From Symbiodinium natans (taxonomy: Eukaryota; Sar; Dinophyceae; Suessiales; Symbiodiniaceae): 44,062 bases of DNA. The notes beneath the pieces were generated by a model, which was not told the origin of the DNA, did not search any database, and saw nothing but the letters and a program-made list of their open reading frames with translations. A program made the position numbers and the translations under genes. The DNA is taken from the NCBI GenBank assembly GCA_905221605.1, contig CAJNDS010000995.1, positions 1-44,062 on the forward strand, given 5' to 3'. Position 1 is the stretch's first letter; each line of letters starts with the position of its first letter. Positions 36,742 to 44,062 of this stretch are shown piece by piece.

Positions 36742-37188
36742 TAGAAGTTGTATGTGGATCACTTGAACCTGCAATATTCGATGGGTTTTCTTTCCGCGCA
36801 CAAAACGCTGACATGTTCAGCTTACTCTAACCTCTGCACTACCTGACATACCATTATCTGATTCTACAAATAGAGGCTAAGCAAGACCCGTCGGGGCCCG
36901 AGAGATCCCATACACTGCTACCAAGGAGTCCTCCCACAAACCCCTCCCCAAAAACCTTCCCATAGATGAACAAAAGGCTCCCAAGAGGTCCAAAAGACCC
37001 TACAGGCCCCCCTAAACCCTAAACCCTAAACCCTAAACCCTAAACCCTAAACCCTAAACCCTAAACCCTAAACCCTAAACCCCCCCCCCCGTCCCGAAAG
37101 GTTCCTGGCCCCAACAGCCAACAGGTTCCAAAACAAAACACACATTTCGGTCAAAACTTTCGGCCAAAGTTTCTTGGGACCCAAACCC
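36742..37188 (-). mobile_element. Telomere-bounded repeat family, short copy A
   Basis: It begins TAGAAGTTGTATGTGG (36742) and ends with GGGACCCAAACCC (37176-37188), the inverse of the long copy at 19985-22853. The GTTTTGACCGAAA-like units are at 37143-37175 on the complement strand. The outer word at the GGGACCC end is missing. The middle contains its own (CCCTAAA)n and C10 tract at 37012-37092 and no coding frame. Confidence 0.5.
37012..37092 (-). repeat. CCCTAAA tract ending in C10
   Basis: About ten perfect units run into about ten C. Confidence 0.95.
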
Positions 37189-37288
37189 TAAACTCAAACC
37201 CTGAACCCTAAACCCTAAACCCTAAACCCTAAACCCTAAACCCTAAACCCTAAACCCTAAACCCTAAACCCTAAACCCTAAACCCTAC
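37182..37288 (-). repeat. Interstitial CCCTAAA tract
   Basis: About 15 units, nearly perfect after the first two. Confidence 0.97.
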
Positions 37289-37398
37289 ACCATCTCCTTA
37301 AGCCCTGCCAGGTACTGCTGCAGCTCCGCCTTCGCAACCCCCCGTCGGAGCCCTGGGAGCCCGCGCTGCTACAGCTCGCCGTGCCGAATGCCGAGGCG

Positions 37399-37675
37399 TG
37401 TTTAGGGTTTAGGGTTCAGGGTTTAGGGTTTAGGGTTTAGGGTTTAGGGTTTAGGGTTTAGGGTTTAGGGTTTAGGGGTTTAGGGGTTTAGGGGTTTAGG
37501 GGTTTAGGGGTTTAGGGGTTTAGGGGTTAAGGGTTTAGGGGTTTCGGGGTTTAGGGGTTTAGGGTGTCGGGGTTTGGGGTTTTAGGGGTTTACGGGTTTA
37601 CGGGTTTAGGGGTTTTAGGGTTTCGGGGTTTAGGGCTCAGGGGTGTAGGGTTTAGGGTTTAGGGTTTAGGGTTCA
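37399..37675 (+). repeat. TTTAGGG array switching to TTTAGGGG
   Basis: About ten heptamers, then eight octamers TTTAGGGG (about 37475-37530), then degenerate variants (TTTCGGGG, TTTACGGG) and heptamers again. Confidence 0.95.
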
Positions 37676-37917
37676 AGCTTGATGGTTTCGGGTTGAAGGG
37701 AGAAGATTTAGTGATTTCGCGACTGGAGGTTCATAATGGCCAGACGGTAAACCCGAAACCGTAAACCCTAAAGCCTAAACCCTCTTGGCTTGCAGGCTTA
37801 GGAGCTCTTAAACACAGGGAGCCTCGTAGCCCTTCATGCAGCACAGCAAGACCCTCGAACGAAAGGCTTCCGCTTCCACAAGCCTCGCTGACATCCCTCG
37901 CACGCCCTAGGGCCCGA

Positions 37918-37992
37918 ACCCTATGCCCTAAACCCTAAAAACCCTAAACCCTAAATCCTAAACCCTAGATAGACCCTAAACCCTAAACCCTC
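37918..37992 (-). repeat. Degenerate CCCTAAA tract
   Basis: C-rich units abut the left end of the next repeat-family copy. Confidence 0.85.
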
Positions 37993-38005
37993 AAGATAAA
38001 AGAAG

Positions 38006-38337
38006 TAGAAATTGTATGTGGCATTATTCGGCAGTTTCAATGTTATTTTGTTCGAATGTTATTTGTCTAAACAGCTGACAAGCCCAGCTTCAGTAAATTA
38101 ATCCAAAGTGTCTCTGGAAGGCCATTTGCTCAATGTGCCTAAACCTGTGGGGCCTTCCCCTCCAAGTTCCTAATTTCCAACCTCTCAAAACTTGTTCAAA
38201 AAATTCCGGAAAATGAGATATAAAAGCAAAAACAGAAACATTCCCTCGAGACTTTCCCTCAAAACTGTCCCTCAAAACGTTTCGTTCAAAACTGTCGCAT
38301 AAAACATAATTGGGACCCAAACCCTGTACAACTTCTA
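38006..38337 (-). mobile_element. Telomere-bounded repeat family, short copy B (332 bp)
   Basis: It begins TAGAAATTGTATGTGG and ends ACAACTTCTA (38328-38337), a near-complement, with GGGACCCAAACCC at 38312-38324. The order of blocks is the inverse of the long copy, including GTTATTTGTCTAAACAGCTG at 38057. It lacks the 37-bp array and the coding-like interior. It looks like an internally deleted or ancestral compact form. TCTAGGG-type units (complement strand) adjoin its right end, as at 19950. Confidence 0.6.
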
Positions 38338-38545
38338 TAGACCCTAGACCCTAAACCTTCGAAAGGTGTCCAACTACCTGGGCTTGCTTTGGCCGGTGGT
38401 CGCCTAGTCGCCGTCATCGCCTCCTTGACTTCGGGAGCCTTTCCGTCGTCCACTGTAGTCCTTTGTAAAAGAGACCCGAATGCACACCTAAACCCTAAAA
38501 CCCTAAGAGGTCTTCCAAAGAGGGGCCCGACCTAGAACAACCCCT
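38338..38545. other. No gene recognised
   Basis: Unique sequence between two repeats. No convincing frame. Confidence 0.5.
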
Positions 38546-38667
38546 ACTTGGAGGTTCATGGTACTTACAACCCGACTTATAGCTGTACTTATAAGCCCCC
38601 TAAGTCCCCTAAGTAGGTTATAAGTAGACTTATAACTGTGGTTATAAGTGCCCATGAACCTCCAAGT
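38546..38667 (+). mobile_element. MITE-like element, copy 2 (intact, 122 bp)
   Basis: Terminal inverted repeats ACTTGGAGGTTCATGG (left) and CCATGAACCTCCAAGT (right) match perfectly over 16 bases, with further pairing inward through ACTTATAA-type words. The interior matches 1513-1620. No protein is encoded. I see no clear target-site duplication. Confidence 0.75.
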
Positions 38668-38782
38668 GACTACCGTCGGAATGATTTCTGGCCCGGCTCA
38701 GTTGCGCAAGCACAGCTCCCCACCCTCAAGCCCCGAAAGCCTGGAGCCTAGTAGCAAGTGTGACACTATAGCAGCATGCTCA

Positions 38783-38845
38783 TGGGTTTAGGGTTTAGGG
38801 TTTAGGGTTTAGGGTTTAGGGTTTAGGGTTTAGGGTTTAGGGTTT
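38783..38845 (+). repeat. Interstitial TTTAGGG tract
   Basis: Nine perfect units. A (TG)n run lies at about 38904-38920. Confidence 0.97.
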
Positions 38846-38921
38846 CATGTCTACTTGTTTACACCTATACTGCCCTGAACTCTTTGACTCAGAAAACGGT
38901 TTTGTGTGTGTGTGTGTGTTT

Positions 38922-39409
38922 TTTCGACACCGCGTTTGGAAGTCCTTCGCCAGCTCTAAATTGCCGAAATTCCAAAGACCCCCCAAGCCCTTAACGCATC
39001 TCAAAGCTCAAACTATTGGCTAAAGCTGTTTCACAGAGCCGCCTGGGACGTCCAAGATGGACCTCTCGGCAAAATGCGTCGGGTTCAGGGCTCATGGTTG
39101 AGGCCTTCAGGCATTCGGCATTCCACGCAACATGTGTTCGTTTTCCAGGGTTCAGGTTTCAAACGAATCTCGAGTTTGATGATGTTAATGAGGATAAGGG
39201 CTTTTTGTTCTACATTTGTATACGTGGATAAGAAAGTCTTAGATGATAACTTCTTATCTTGGAGACGGTTGAATTGATAGGCATAGGTATCAAAACATGA
39301 TATGGATCAATTAAATTTGAGAAGGGCTAAGAAATTGTCACAAATGATTTTAACATATTTCTACATTTATTAGTAGAGATGTCATTGTCAAGACAAGCAT
39401 GAAATGTAG
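38922..39409. other. No gene recognised
   Basis: Unique, becoming AT-rich after 39150. Two short overlapping plus-strand frames (39016-39277) have no motif. Confidence 0.5.
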
Positions 39410-39590
39410 AGAGGAGAGCGAGAGAGAGAGAGAGAGAGAGAGGAGTGAGAAGAGTGAGAAGAGTGAGAAGAGTGAGAAGAGTGAGAAGAGTGAGAAGAGT
39501 GAGAAGAGTGAGAAGAGTGAGAAGAGTGAGAGAGAGCGAGAGGGAGGGAGAGAAAGATAAAGTGAGAGAGTGAGAGAGTGAGAAAGAGCG
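39410..39590 (+). repeat. (GA)n and GAGTGAGAA minisatellite
   Basis: (GA)n at about 39418-39442 is followed by nine or ten tandem copies of the nonamer AGAGTGAGA, then mixed GA-rich units. Minus-strand Leu/Ser frames across it are artefacts of the nine-base period. Confidence 0.95.
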
Positions 39591-39772
39591 TAGAAGGCGA
39601 CGCCATCCATCAAGTCCCATGCAAGAAAGCAAAGAAGGGACAAAAAACAAGGAGAGGAGGGAGCAGAATTTGCAGCAGCGCATCCCTCGGATGGAGCTTC
39701 ACCTGTCACCACAGAAGAAGACAGAAGCGGGAAGAGAGGGAGGGAAGGAGGCTGCAGGCACAGGTGGGGGGC

Positions 39773-39846
39773 TTAGGGTTTAGGGTTTAGGGTTTAGGGT
39801 TTAGGGTTTAGGGTTTAGGGTTTAGGGTTTAGGGTTTAGGGTTTAG
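39773..39846 (+). repeat. Interstitial TTTAGGG tract
   Basis: About ten perfect units. Confidence 0.97.
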
Positions 39847-40002
39847 CATCTCAAGTCCAAGCATTTCACTAGTAGAGCTCCTTACTCCGGTATCGAATAT
39901 CGACCCACCCACCCAGTGGATCCCATAACATTATGAAAATATTTTTCTTTATGTTTTAAACAAAAAAATTTTTGGTTCAGTCGGCTGCCGGGTGGGCCCT
40001 AA

Positions 40003-40162
40003 ACCCAAAAGGCAGCCCAGAGCAGGGCCTAACCTCAATAAAACCAGCCCCGCGTAGGCCCTAAACCCTAAAGCCAGCCCAGAGTAGGCCCTAAACCCTA
40101 AAGCTAGCCCACACTAGGCCCTAAACCCTAAGCCAGCCCAGAGTAGGCCCTAAACCCTAAAG
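40003..40162 (+). repeat. 30-bp tandem repeat containing CCCTAAA
   Basis: About five units carrying AGGCCCTAAACCCTAAAG followed by CCAGCCCAGAGT. Two telomeric heptamers are embedded in each larger unit, so telomere sequence has been co-amplified with unique sequence. Confidence 0.85.
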
Positions 40163-40164
40163 CA

Positions 40165-40516
40165 ATGGATCAAGGGTGGGGTGGGGTTTCCCACACGGAT
40201 TGTGCCGGGGCCATCCCTCCCTATCCGGACCTTGCTGTCCAGGGGCGTCCGGGGGCGTCCGGGTGCGTCCGGGGGCGTCCGGGGGCGTCCGGGGCGTCCG
40301 GCGGCGTCCGGGGGTGTCCGGAGGCGTGTTGGGCCCTTGTCCGGGGGGTGCCCCGGACCCCCCCGGACGTGGAGCGGGACAGCGTCCCGGGGGGCCCCCC
40401 GGACGCCCGCGGACGCCCCCGGACGCACCCGGACGCCCCTGGACAGCAAGGTCCGGATAGGGAGGGATGGCCCCGGCACAATCCGTGTGGGAAACCCCAC
40501 CCCACCCTTGATCCAT
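40165..40516. mobile_element. Fold-back element, 352 bp with 89-bp perfect arms
   Basis: Left arm 40165-40253 and right arm 40428-40516 are perfect complements over about 89 bases by eye, starting ATGGATCAAGGGTGGGG and ending in its complement. The 174 bases between are GC-rich tandem nine- to ten-base units (GGGGGCGTCC and complements), so the pairing can continue inward. Long open frames in every phase result from the absence of stops. It resembles fold-back transposons, but could also be a simple inverted duplication. Confidence 0.8.
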
Positions 40517-40532
40517 TTCCCCAACCCATTTC

Positions 40533-41333
40533 GGTGGAAAACCGGGAATTTTTAGTGGAAAAACCGGGAATTTTTAGTGGAAAAACCGGGAATTTTTAGT
40601 GGAAAACCGGGAATATTTAGTGGAAAAACCCGGAATTTTTGGTGGAAAAACCGGGAAGTTTTAGTGGAAAAACCGGGAATGTTTGGTGGAAAAACCGGGA
40701 AGTTTTAGTGGAAAACCGGGATTTGTGGAAAACCGGGAATTTTTAGTGGAAAAACCGGGAATTTTTAGTGGAAAACCGGGAATTTTTAGTGGAAAACCGG
40801 GAATTTTCAGTGGAAAACCGGGAATTTTTAGTGGAAAAACCGGGAATTTTTAGTGGAAAAACCGGGAGTTTTTGGTGGAAAAACCGGCAAGTTTTAGTGG
40901 AAAAACCGGGAATTTAGAGTGGAAAACCGGGAATTTTTAGTGGAAAACCGGGATTGTGGAAAACCGGGAATTTTTAGTGGAAAACCGGTAATTTTTAGTG
41001 GAAAACCGGGAAGTTTTAGTGGAAAACCGGGAATTTTTAGTGGAAAACCGGGAATTTTTAGTGGAAAACCGGGAATTTTTAGTGGAAAACCGGGAATTTT
41101 TAGTGGAAAAACCGGGAATTTTTGGTGGAAAAACCGGGAAGTTTTAGTGGAAAAACCGGGAATTTTTAGTGGAAAACCGGGAATTTTTAGTGGAAAACCG
41201 GGATTTGTGGAAAACCGGGAATTTTTAGTGGAAAACCGGGAATTTTTAGTGGAAAACCGGGAATTTTTAGTGGAAAACCGGGAATTTTTGGTGGAAAACC
41301 GGGAATTTTTAGTGGAAAAACCGGGAAGCCATT
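40533..41333 (+). repeat. 21-bp minisatellite, about 38 units
   Basis: The unit is GTGGAAAACCGGGAATTTTTA, with single-base A insertions and short units (GTGGAAAACCGGGATT). A 21-base period keeps frames open (ENREFLV repeats, 40919-41335), which is not evidence of a gene. It starts 16 bases after the fold-back element. Confidence 0.97.
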
Positions 41334-41362
41334 AGCCATTAAATATACATATGATAGAGAGT

Positions 41363-41540
41363 GTTTAGGGTTTAGGGTTTAGGGTTTAGGGTTTAGGGCT
41401 TGGCCGGTGACTGCCCCAATAAATGGCCAGTGGCGCGCGCATGCGCCGGTAGGTCGGCAACTATGCCTTGACAAGTAGTTGCGCTTTAGGGCTTAGGGTT
41501 TAGGGTTTAGGGTTTAGGGTTTAGGGTTTAGTGTTTAGGA
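41363..41540 (+). repeat. Two TTTAGGG tracts around a short unique segment
   Basis: Tracts at 41363-41400 and 41484-41538 flank about 85 GC-rich bases. Confidence 0.93.
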
Positions 41541-41757
41541 CCCTCTCGTGAAATGCAAGTGCGCCAGCCGAGGGGTGGCTGGTCTGGACTCCTTAGAAGG
41601 GAGGAGTTAAAAATGAAGAAGTGTGTTTGTGGCCCCCATTACAACCGACCCGCTTCTGGCACAACTTTTTCGGCCAGACCCCAGAGCCCTGACTCAATAC
41701 TGACTCAATACCTGAGCACACCTCGATTCGAGACCCAGGCCTGCCAGAGTCCTGCAT
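41541..41757. other. No gene recognised
   Basis: Unique sequence containing one 68-codon plus frame (41553-41759) without a motif. Confidence 0.45.
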
Positions 41758-41913
41758 AGGGTTTAGGGTTTAGGGTTTAAGGTTTAGGGTTTAGGGTTTA
41801 GGGTTTAGGGTTTAGGGTTTAGGGTTTAGGGTTTAGGGTTTAGGGTTTAGGGTTTAGGGTTTAGGGTTTAGGGTTTAGGGTTTAGGGTTTAGGGTTTAGG
41901 GTTTAGGGTTTAG
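41758..41913 (+). repeat. Longest perfect TTTAGGG tract
   Basis: About 22 units with a single TTTAAGG variant near the left end. It is the last telomeric tract in the window. Confidence 0.98.
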
Positions 41914-42184
41914 AAGCCATTGAGCGTGACAGCCAGCGGTGTTTTCCAATCCGCGCTCTCAACCCGGCCCATAAGAAAGTCTGCCGCATGCCTAGCACGG
42001 CTTCGTGTGGGTACTAGATACACATAAAGCCGACATAGAAAACCCAGGAACCCATACACACCAATCTTTCACGACCGAGCGCAGCCGATTTGCCTCCCAA
42101 GCAATTCGCTCGGTTGTTGCCCTCTCCGGTAGCCATGGCCCGGGTCGTTTCCCTTCGCTACCTCTACACGGCCACCTGGTTTGA

Positions 42185-42355
42185 ATTTGTTTTGTCGGTG
42201 CCACGTCTTTCGTGTCTGCAGTCGTGCTCCGGTCTGTGAACTCTGAGGTGGTGCACCCGGCCATGCCAGCAGCGCCTGCGGCAGCGCCTGCACCTGTGGC
42301 AACGCCCGTGGTGACACCCGTGGCTCATACGGAATCTGTTCGAGAGACCCTATAG
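42185..42355 (+). CDS. Possible terminal exon, 56 codons (weak candidate)
   Basis: An open stretch without its own upstream ATG ends at TAG 42353. It encodes a hydrophobic segment (FVGATSFVSAVVL) followed by an Ala/Pro/Val-rich tail (MPAAPAAAPAPVATPVVTPV) with GC-rich third codon positions. An internal ATG is at 42263. It reads like a signal or membrane segment plus a linker, so it could be a spliced-gene exon or a pseudogene fragment. Minus-strand frames (41992-42317) overlap. No family recognised. Confidence 0.2.
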   Translation: MCFVGATSFVSAVVLRSVNSEVVHPAMPAAPAAAPAPVATPVVTPVAHTESVRETL

Positions 42356-43920
42356 ATTCTATGAAACCTACTTCCGAAGCGGCCTGAACCTGGGTTCTAA
42401 AACTTCATGTCCCTAAAAAGGCCTAAATCCTCTAGAGCTCCCAATAAGTAGACCTTCCTCGCATGTTGAGAGGTTTTGCAGTCGTTGTGTGGTTTAGGAT
42501 ACGGCTATGGATGCTACTGAAGCCTGCACGATACCACAAAACGCCGTAAACCAGGAAGCCATGTGTAGAATTTTCTCCGGACGCCTATCTGACTTAGATA
42601 TGTGCGTGCATAAAATTAGCATAAGTACATCATGACTCATGACATGGAGTTTTCTGAAATTCCCGGGGGTTTTCTTAGTCCCTGCAGCCTTTAGTAGCCT
42701 CAAAAGACCAAGCTTTGTTCCTACTTTTTTGGGCTCGCGTTGGTGTTTCTGAAATTCTCGTAGTTTTTAAACATGCACTTGTGTGAAGTTTACTTTGTAA
42801 TAGAAAGTAGTCTTGCAGACGGTTCGGACCAAAATCAAGTTCTTTAAATCTCGGTGGGTTTTTAAATCGGTGGAAACTGGGCTGGAAACTGGGAGGCTTG
42901 CAAAGACCGTCCTGCAAGCCCTTGTCGTGACCGTGCTGTAAGCCCTTGTCGCGCGTTGTTCACTGCTTACGGCGATTCCCCACGGGAACCTATTCATGCA
43001 AATTAACGCAACGGTTCAGGACTGGCAAAACTGCCCTGAACTCTGAAACCGGAAACGCAGACCCTCACCCTGATCCCCTTTCCCCCCCAGGGGCCCAGAA
43101 TTGTGATCGCGGCACCCTTGAAGCCTCGACAACGGCCCATTCAAAGCCTACCATATGCATTGCCCGAGCTATGCTTTGCCAGTGACAAAAACCAAATTCT
43201 CGCTGCAGCCATGCCGTGAGACTGCGCCTCATGCTCACCCTCACAGTTTCAAATACCTTTGCACAGCGTGTGCTTGCACCAAGATGCTGCTTGCATCATT
43301 TCTATAAGAACTACGATCCACTACAGTTTCGCAGTGTGGGCACTTAAACGAACCCCGTATCGACGAAAGCAGTAGGGTGGGGTGGGGGTGGTTGTAACCC
43401 TCACATCCGAGATCATCCCAGCCACCCGTGCGACTTGGGAGGCCGGGGCTGACCGCGGACGAGGCGAAGATCATTCTTAAACAGGATCTACGTTGCCGCC
43501 TTGCTCCGACAGGCCGGAAGTGGAAAGCCGGCGCAAGCCATGCCCGACAGAACAGTTTGACTACGTGGGAGAACGTTGCCACAAAATCGCTGGCTTCTGT
43601 GGAGCACTGCTGAAACATCCAGTGCAGCTAAGGCTCAGCCGACGCCGGCGACATCAAGGTTAGATTAGGTTTAAAGCCGCGCGGCTCAGGCCGTCTGCGG
43701 CAGGTTCGGGGGGATCAACAACTTTTGGGCGGCGAGCTCCTGGCCCTAAACCTTTGATCCTGGGACTCTAACCCCTTAGTTTGAGGATTACAGGGCTTAC
43801 GGTTTCGGAGAAGCGGTGTGCTTTAGGGTTTTGGGCTGCAGGGAGATATGATTCTGAAATCTCATTTCTGAGATTTCATTGCACGAATCTAATATTTATT
43901 TCTTATGATCTTTTCAAAGG
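42356..43920. other. No gene recognised
   Basis: Unique sequence almost free of telomeric tracts. Opposed frames at 43241-43618 (minus, 125 codons, with CPHC) and 43428-43613 (plus) overlap. Neither has an ATG-supported, motif-bearing product. Confidence 0.45.
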
Positions 43921-43923
43921 TCT

Positions 43924-43985
43924 TCTCTCTCTCTCTCTCGTTATTTCTCTATTTTTTCTTTAGCTGCCTCTCTCTCTCTCTCTCA
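43924..43985 (-). repeat. (CT)n microsatellites
   Basis: Two CT runs, at about 43924-43939 and 43968-43983. Confidence 0.9.
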
Positions 43986-44062
43986 TTCGTTTTGGATTCG
44001 TGAGCTTTGGATGGCAATCTTGGGATTGGAAGACGAAGTTTCTCGTATGGAGGTTTAAATAT

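Noticed and set aside
40150-40599. Six overlapping Pro/Gly/Arg-rich ORFs
   Set aside because: All lie in the fold-back element, where both strands read the same arms and the GC-rich core lacks stops.
40919-41335. 138-codon ORF with ENREFLV repeats
   Set aside because: A 21-base minisatellite naturally stays in frame. There is no non-repeat protein sequence.
41758-41913. Long TTTAGGG tract as a real chromosome end
   Set aside because: Two kilobases of non-telomeric sequence follow it, so it is interstitial. Neither window end shows a terminal array.
43241-43618. Minus-strand ORF with a CPHC motif
   Set aside because: A single CPHC pair without a partner is not a zinc finger, the overlapping plus-strand frame is equally plausible, and no ATG-led product is convincing.

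Overview
This is nuclear DNA of a eukaryote, most likely a dinoflagellate or a related alveolate (moderate confidence). The evidence is the plant/alveolate-type telomere heptamer TTTAGGG, found in dozens of interstitial tracts in both orientations, and one intact LINE retrotransposon. The first LINE ORF has a RanBP2-type zinc finger, which I remember as common in dinoflagellate retroelements. I see no bacterial gene, rRNA or tRNA. Chromerids and some green algae share the heptamer and are not excluded.

Layout. 1-8.1 kb is a mosaic of 100-1000 bp segments without recognisable genes, separated by TTTAGGG or CCCTAAA tracts; it holds one copy of a MITE-like family (1513-1620) and two copies of a hairpin family (1940-2012, 6081-6156). 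8.1-14 kb has few telomeric tracts; it holds CT/GA-rich DNA, direct repeats, a tandem array of about 100-bp hairpins (10127-10570) and one weak ORF (11267-11746). 14.3-18 kb is repeat DNA: degenerate tandem repeats, a G-rich telomere-like array, an AT-rich palindrome of about 1.6 kb centred at 15796, a C-rich telomere-like array, and a 600-bp array of the octamer TTTTAGGG. 18-20 kb is mixed. 19985-22853 is the long copy of a repeat family with two short relatives at 36742-37188 and 38006-38337. It contains a coding-like stretch, an 89-bp tandem repeat and a 37-bp minisatellite.

23739-32811 (minus strand) is a complete LINE of about 9.07 kb. ORF1 (359 aa) has a zinc finger and a coiled coil. 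ORF2 (2416 aa) has an 18-residue Pro/Gln/Val repeat, RNase H, APE-type endonuclease, reverse transcriptase and C-terminal zinc fingers. Catalytic residues look intact in all three enzymes. The element is bracketed by the 12-bp direct repeat TGTAGGGTTTAG, and removing it restores an in-phase TTTAGGG array, so it inserted into telomere-type repeats.

33-44 kb is again mosaic: about twenty telomeric tracts including TTTAGGGG and TTCAGGG variants, a 49-bp triplication, the two short family copies, a MITE-like element with good terminal inverted repeats (38546-38667), a 352-bp fold-back element with 89-bp arms (40165-40516) followed by a 21-bp minisatellite (40533-41333), and 2 kb at the end with only weak coding hints.

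The LINE proteins would act together: ORF1 probably binds the element RNA, ORF2 nicks the target and copies the RNA, and its RNase H could remove the RNA strand. The other repeats encode nothing recognisable.
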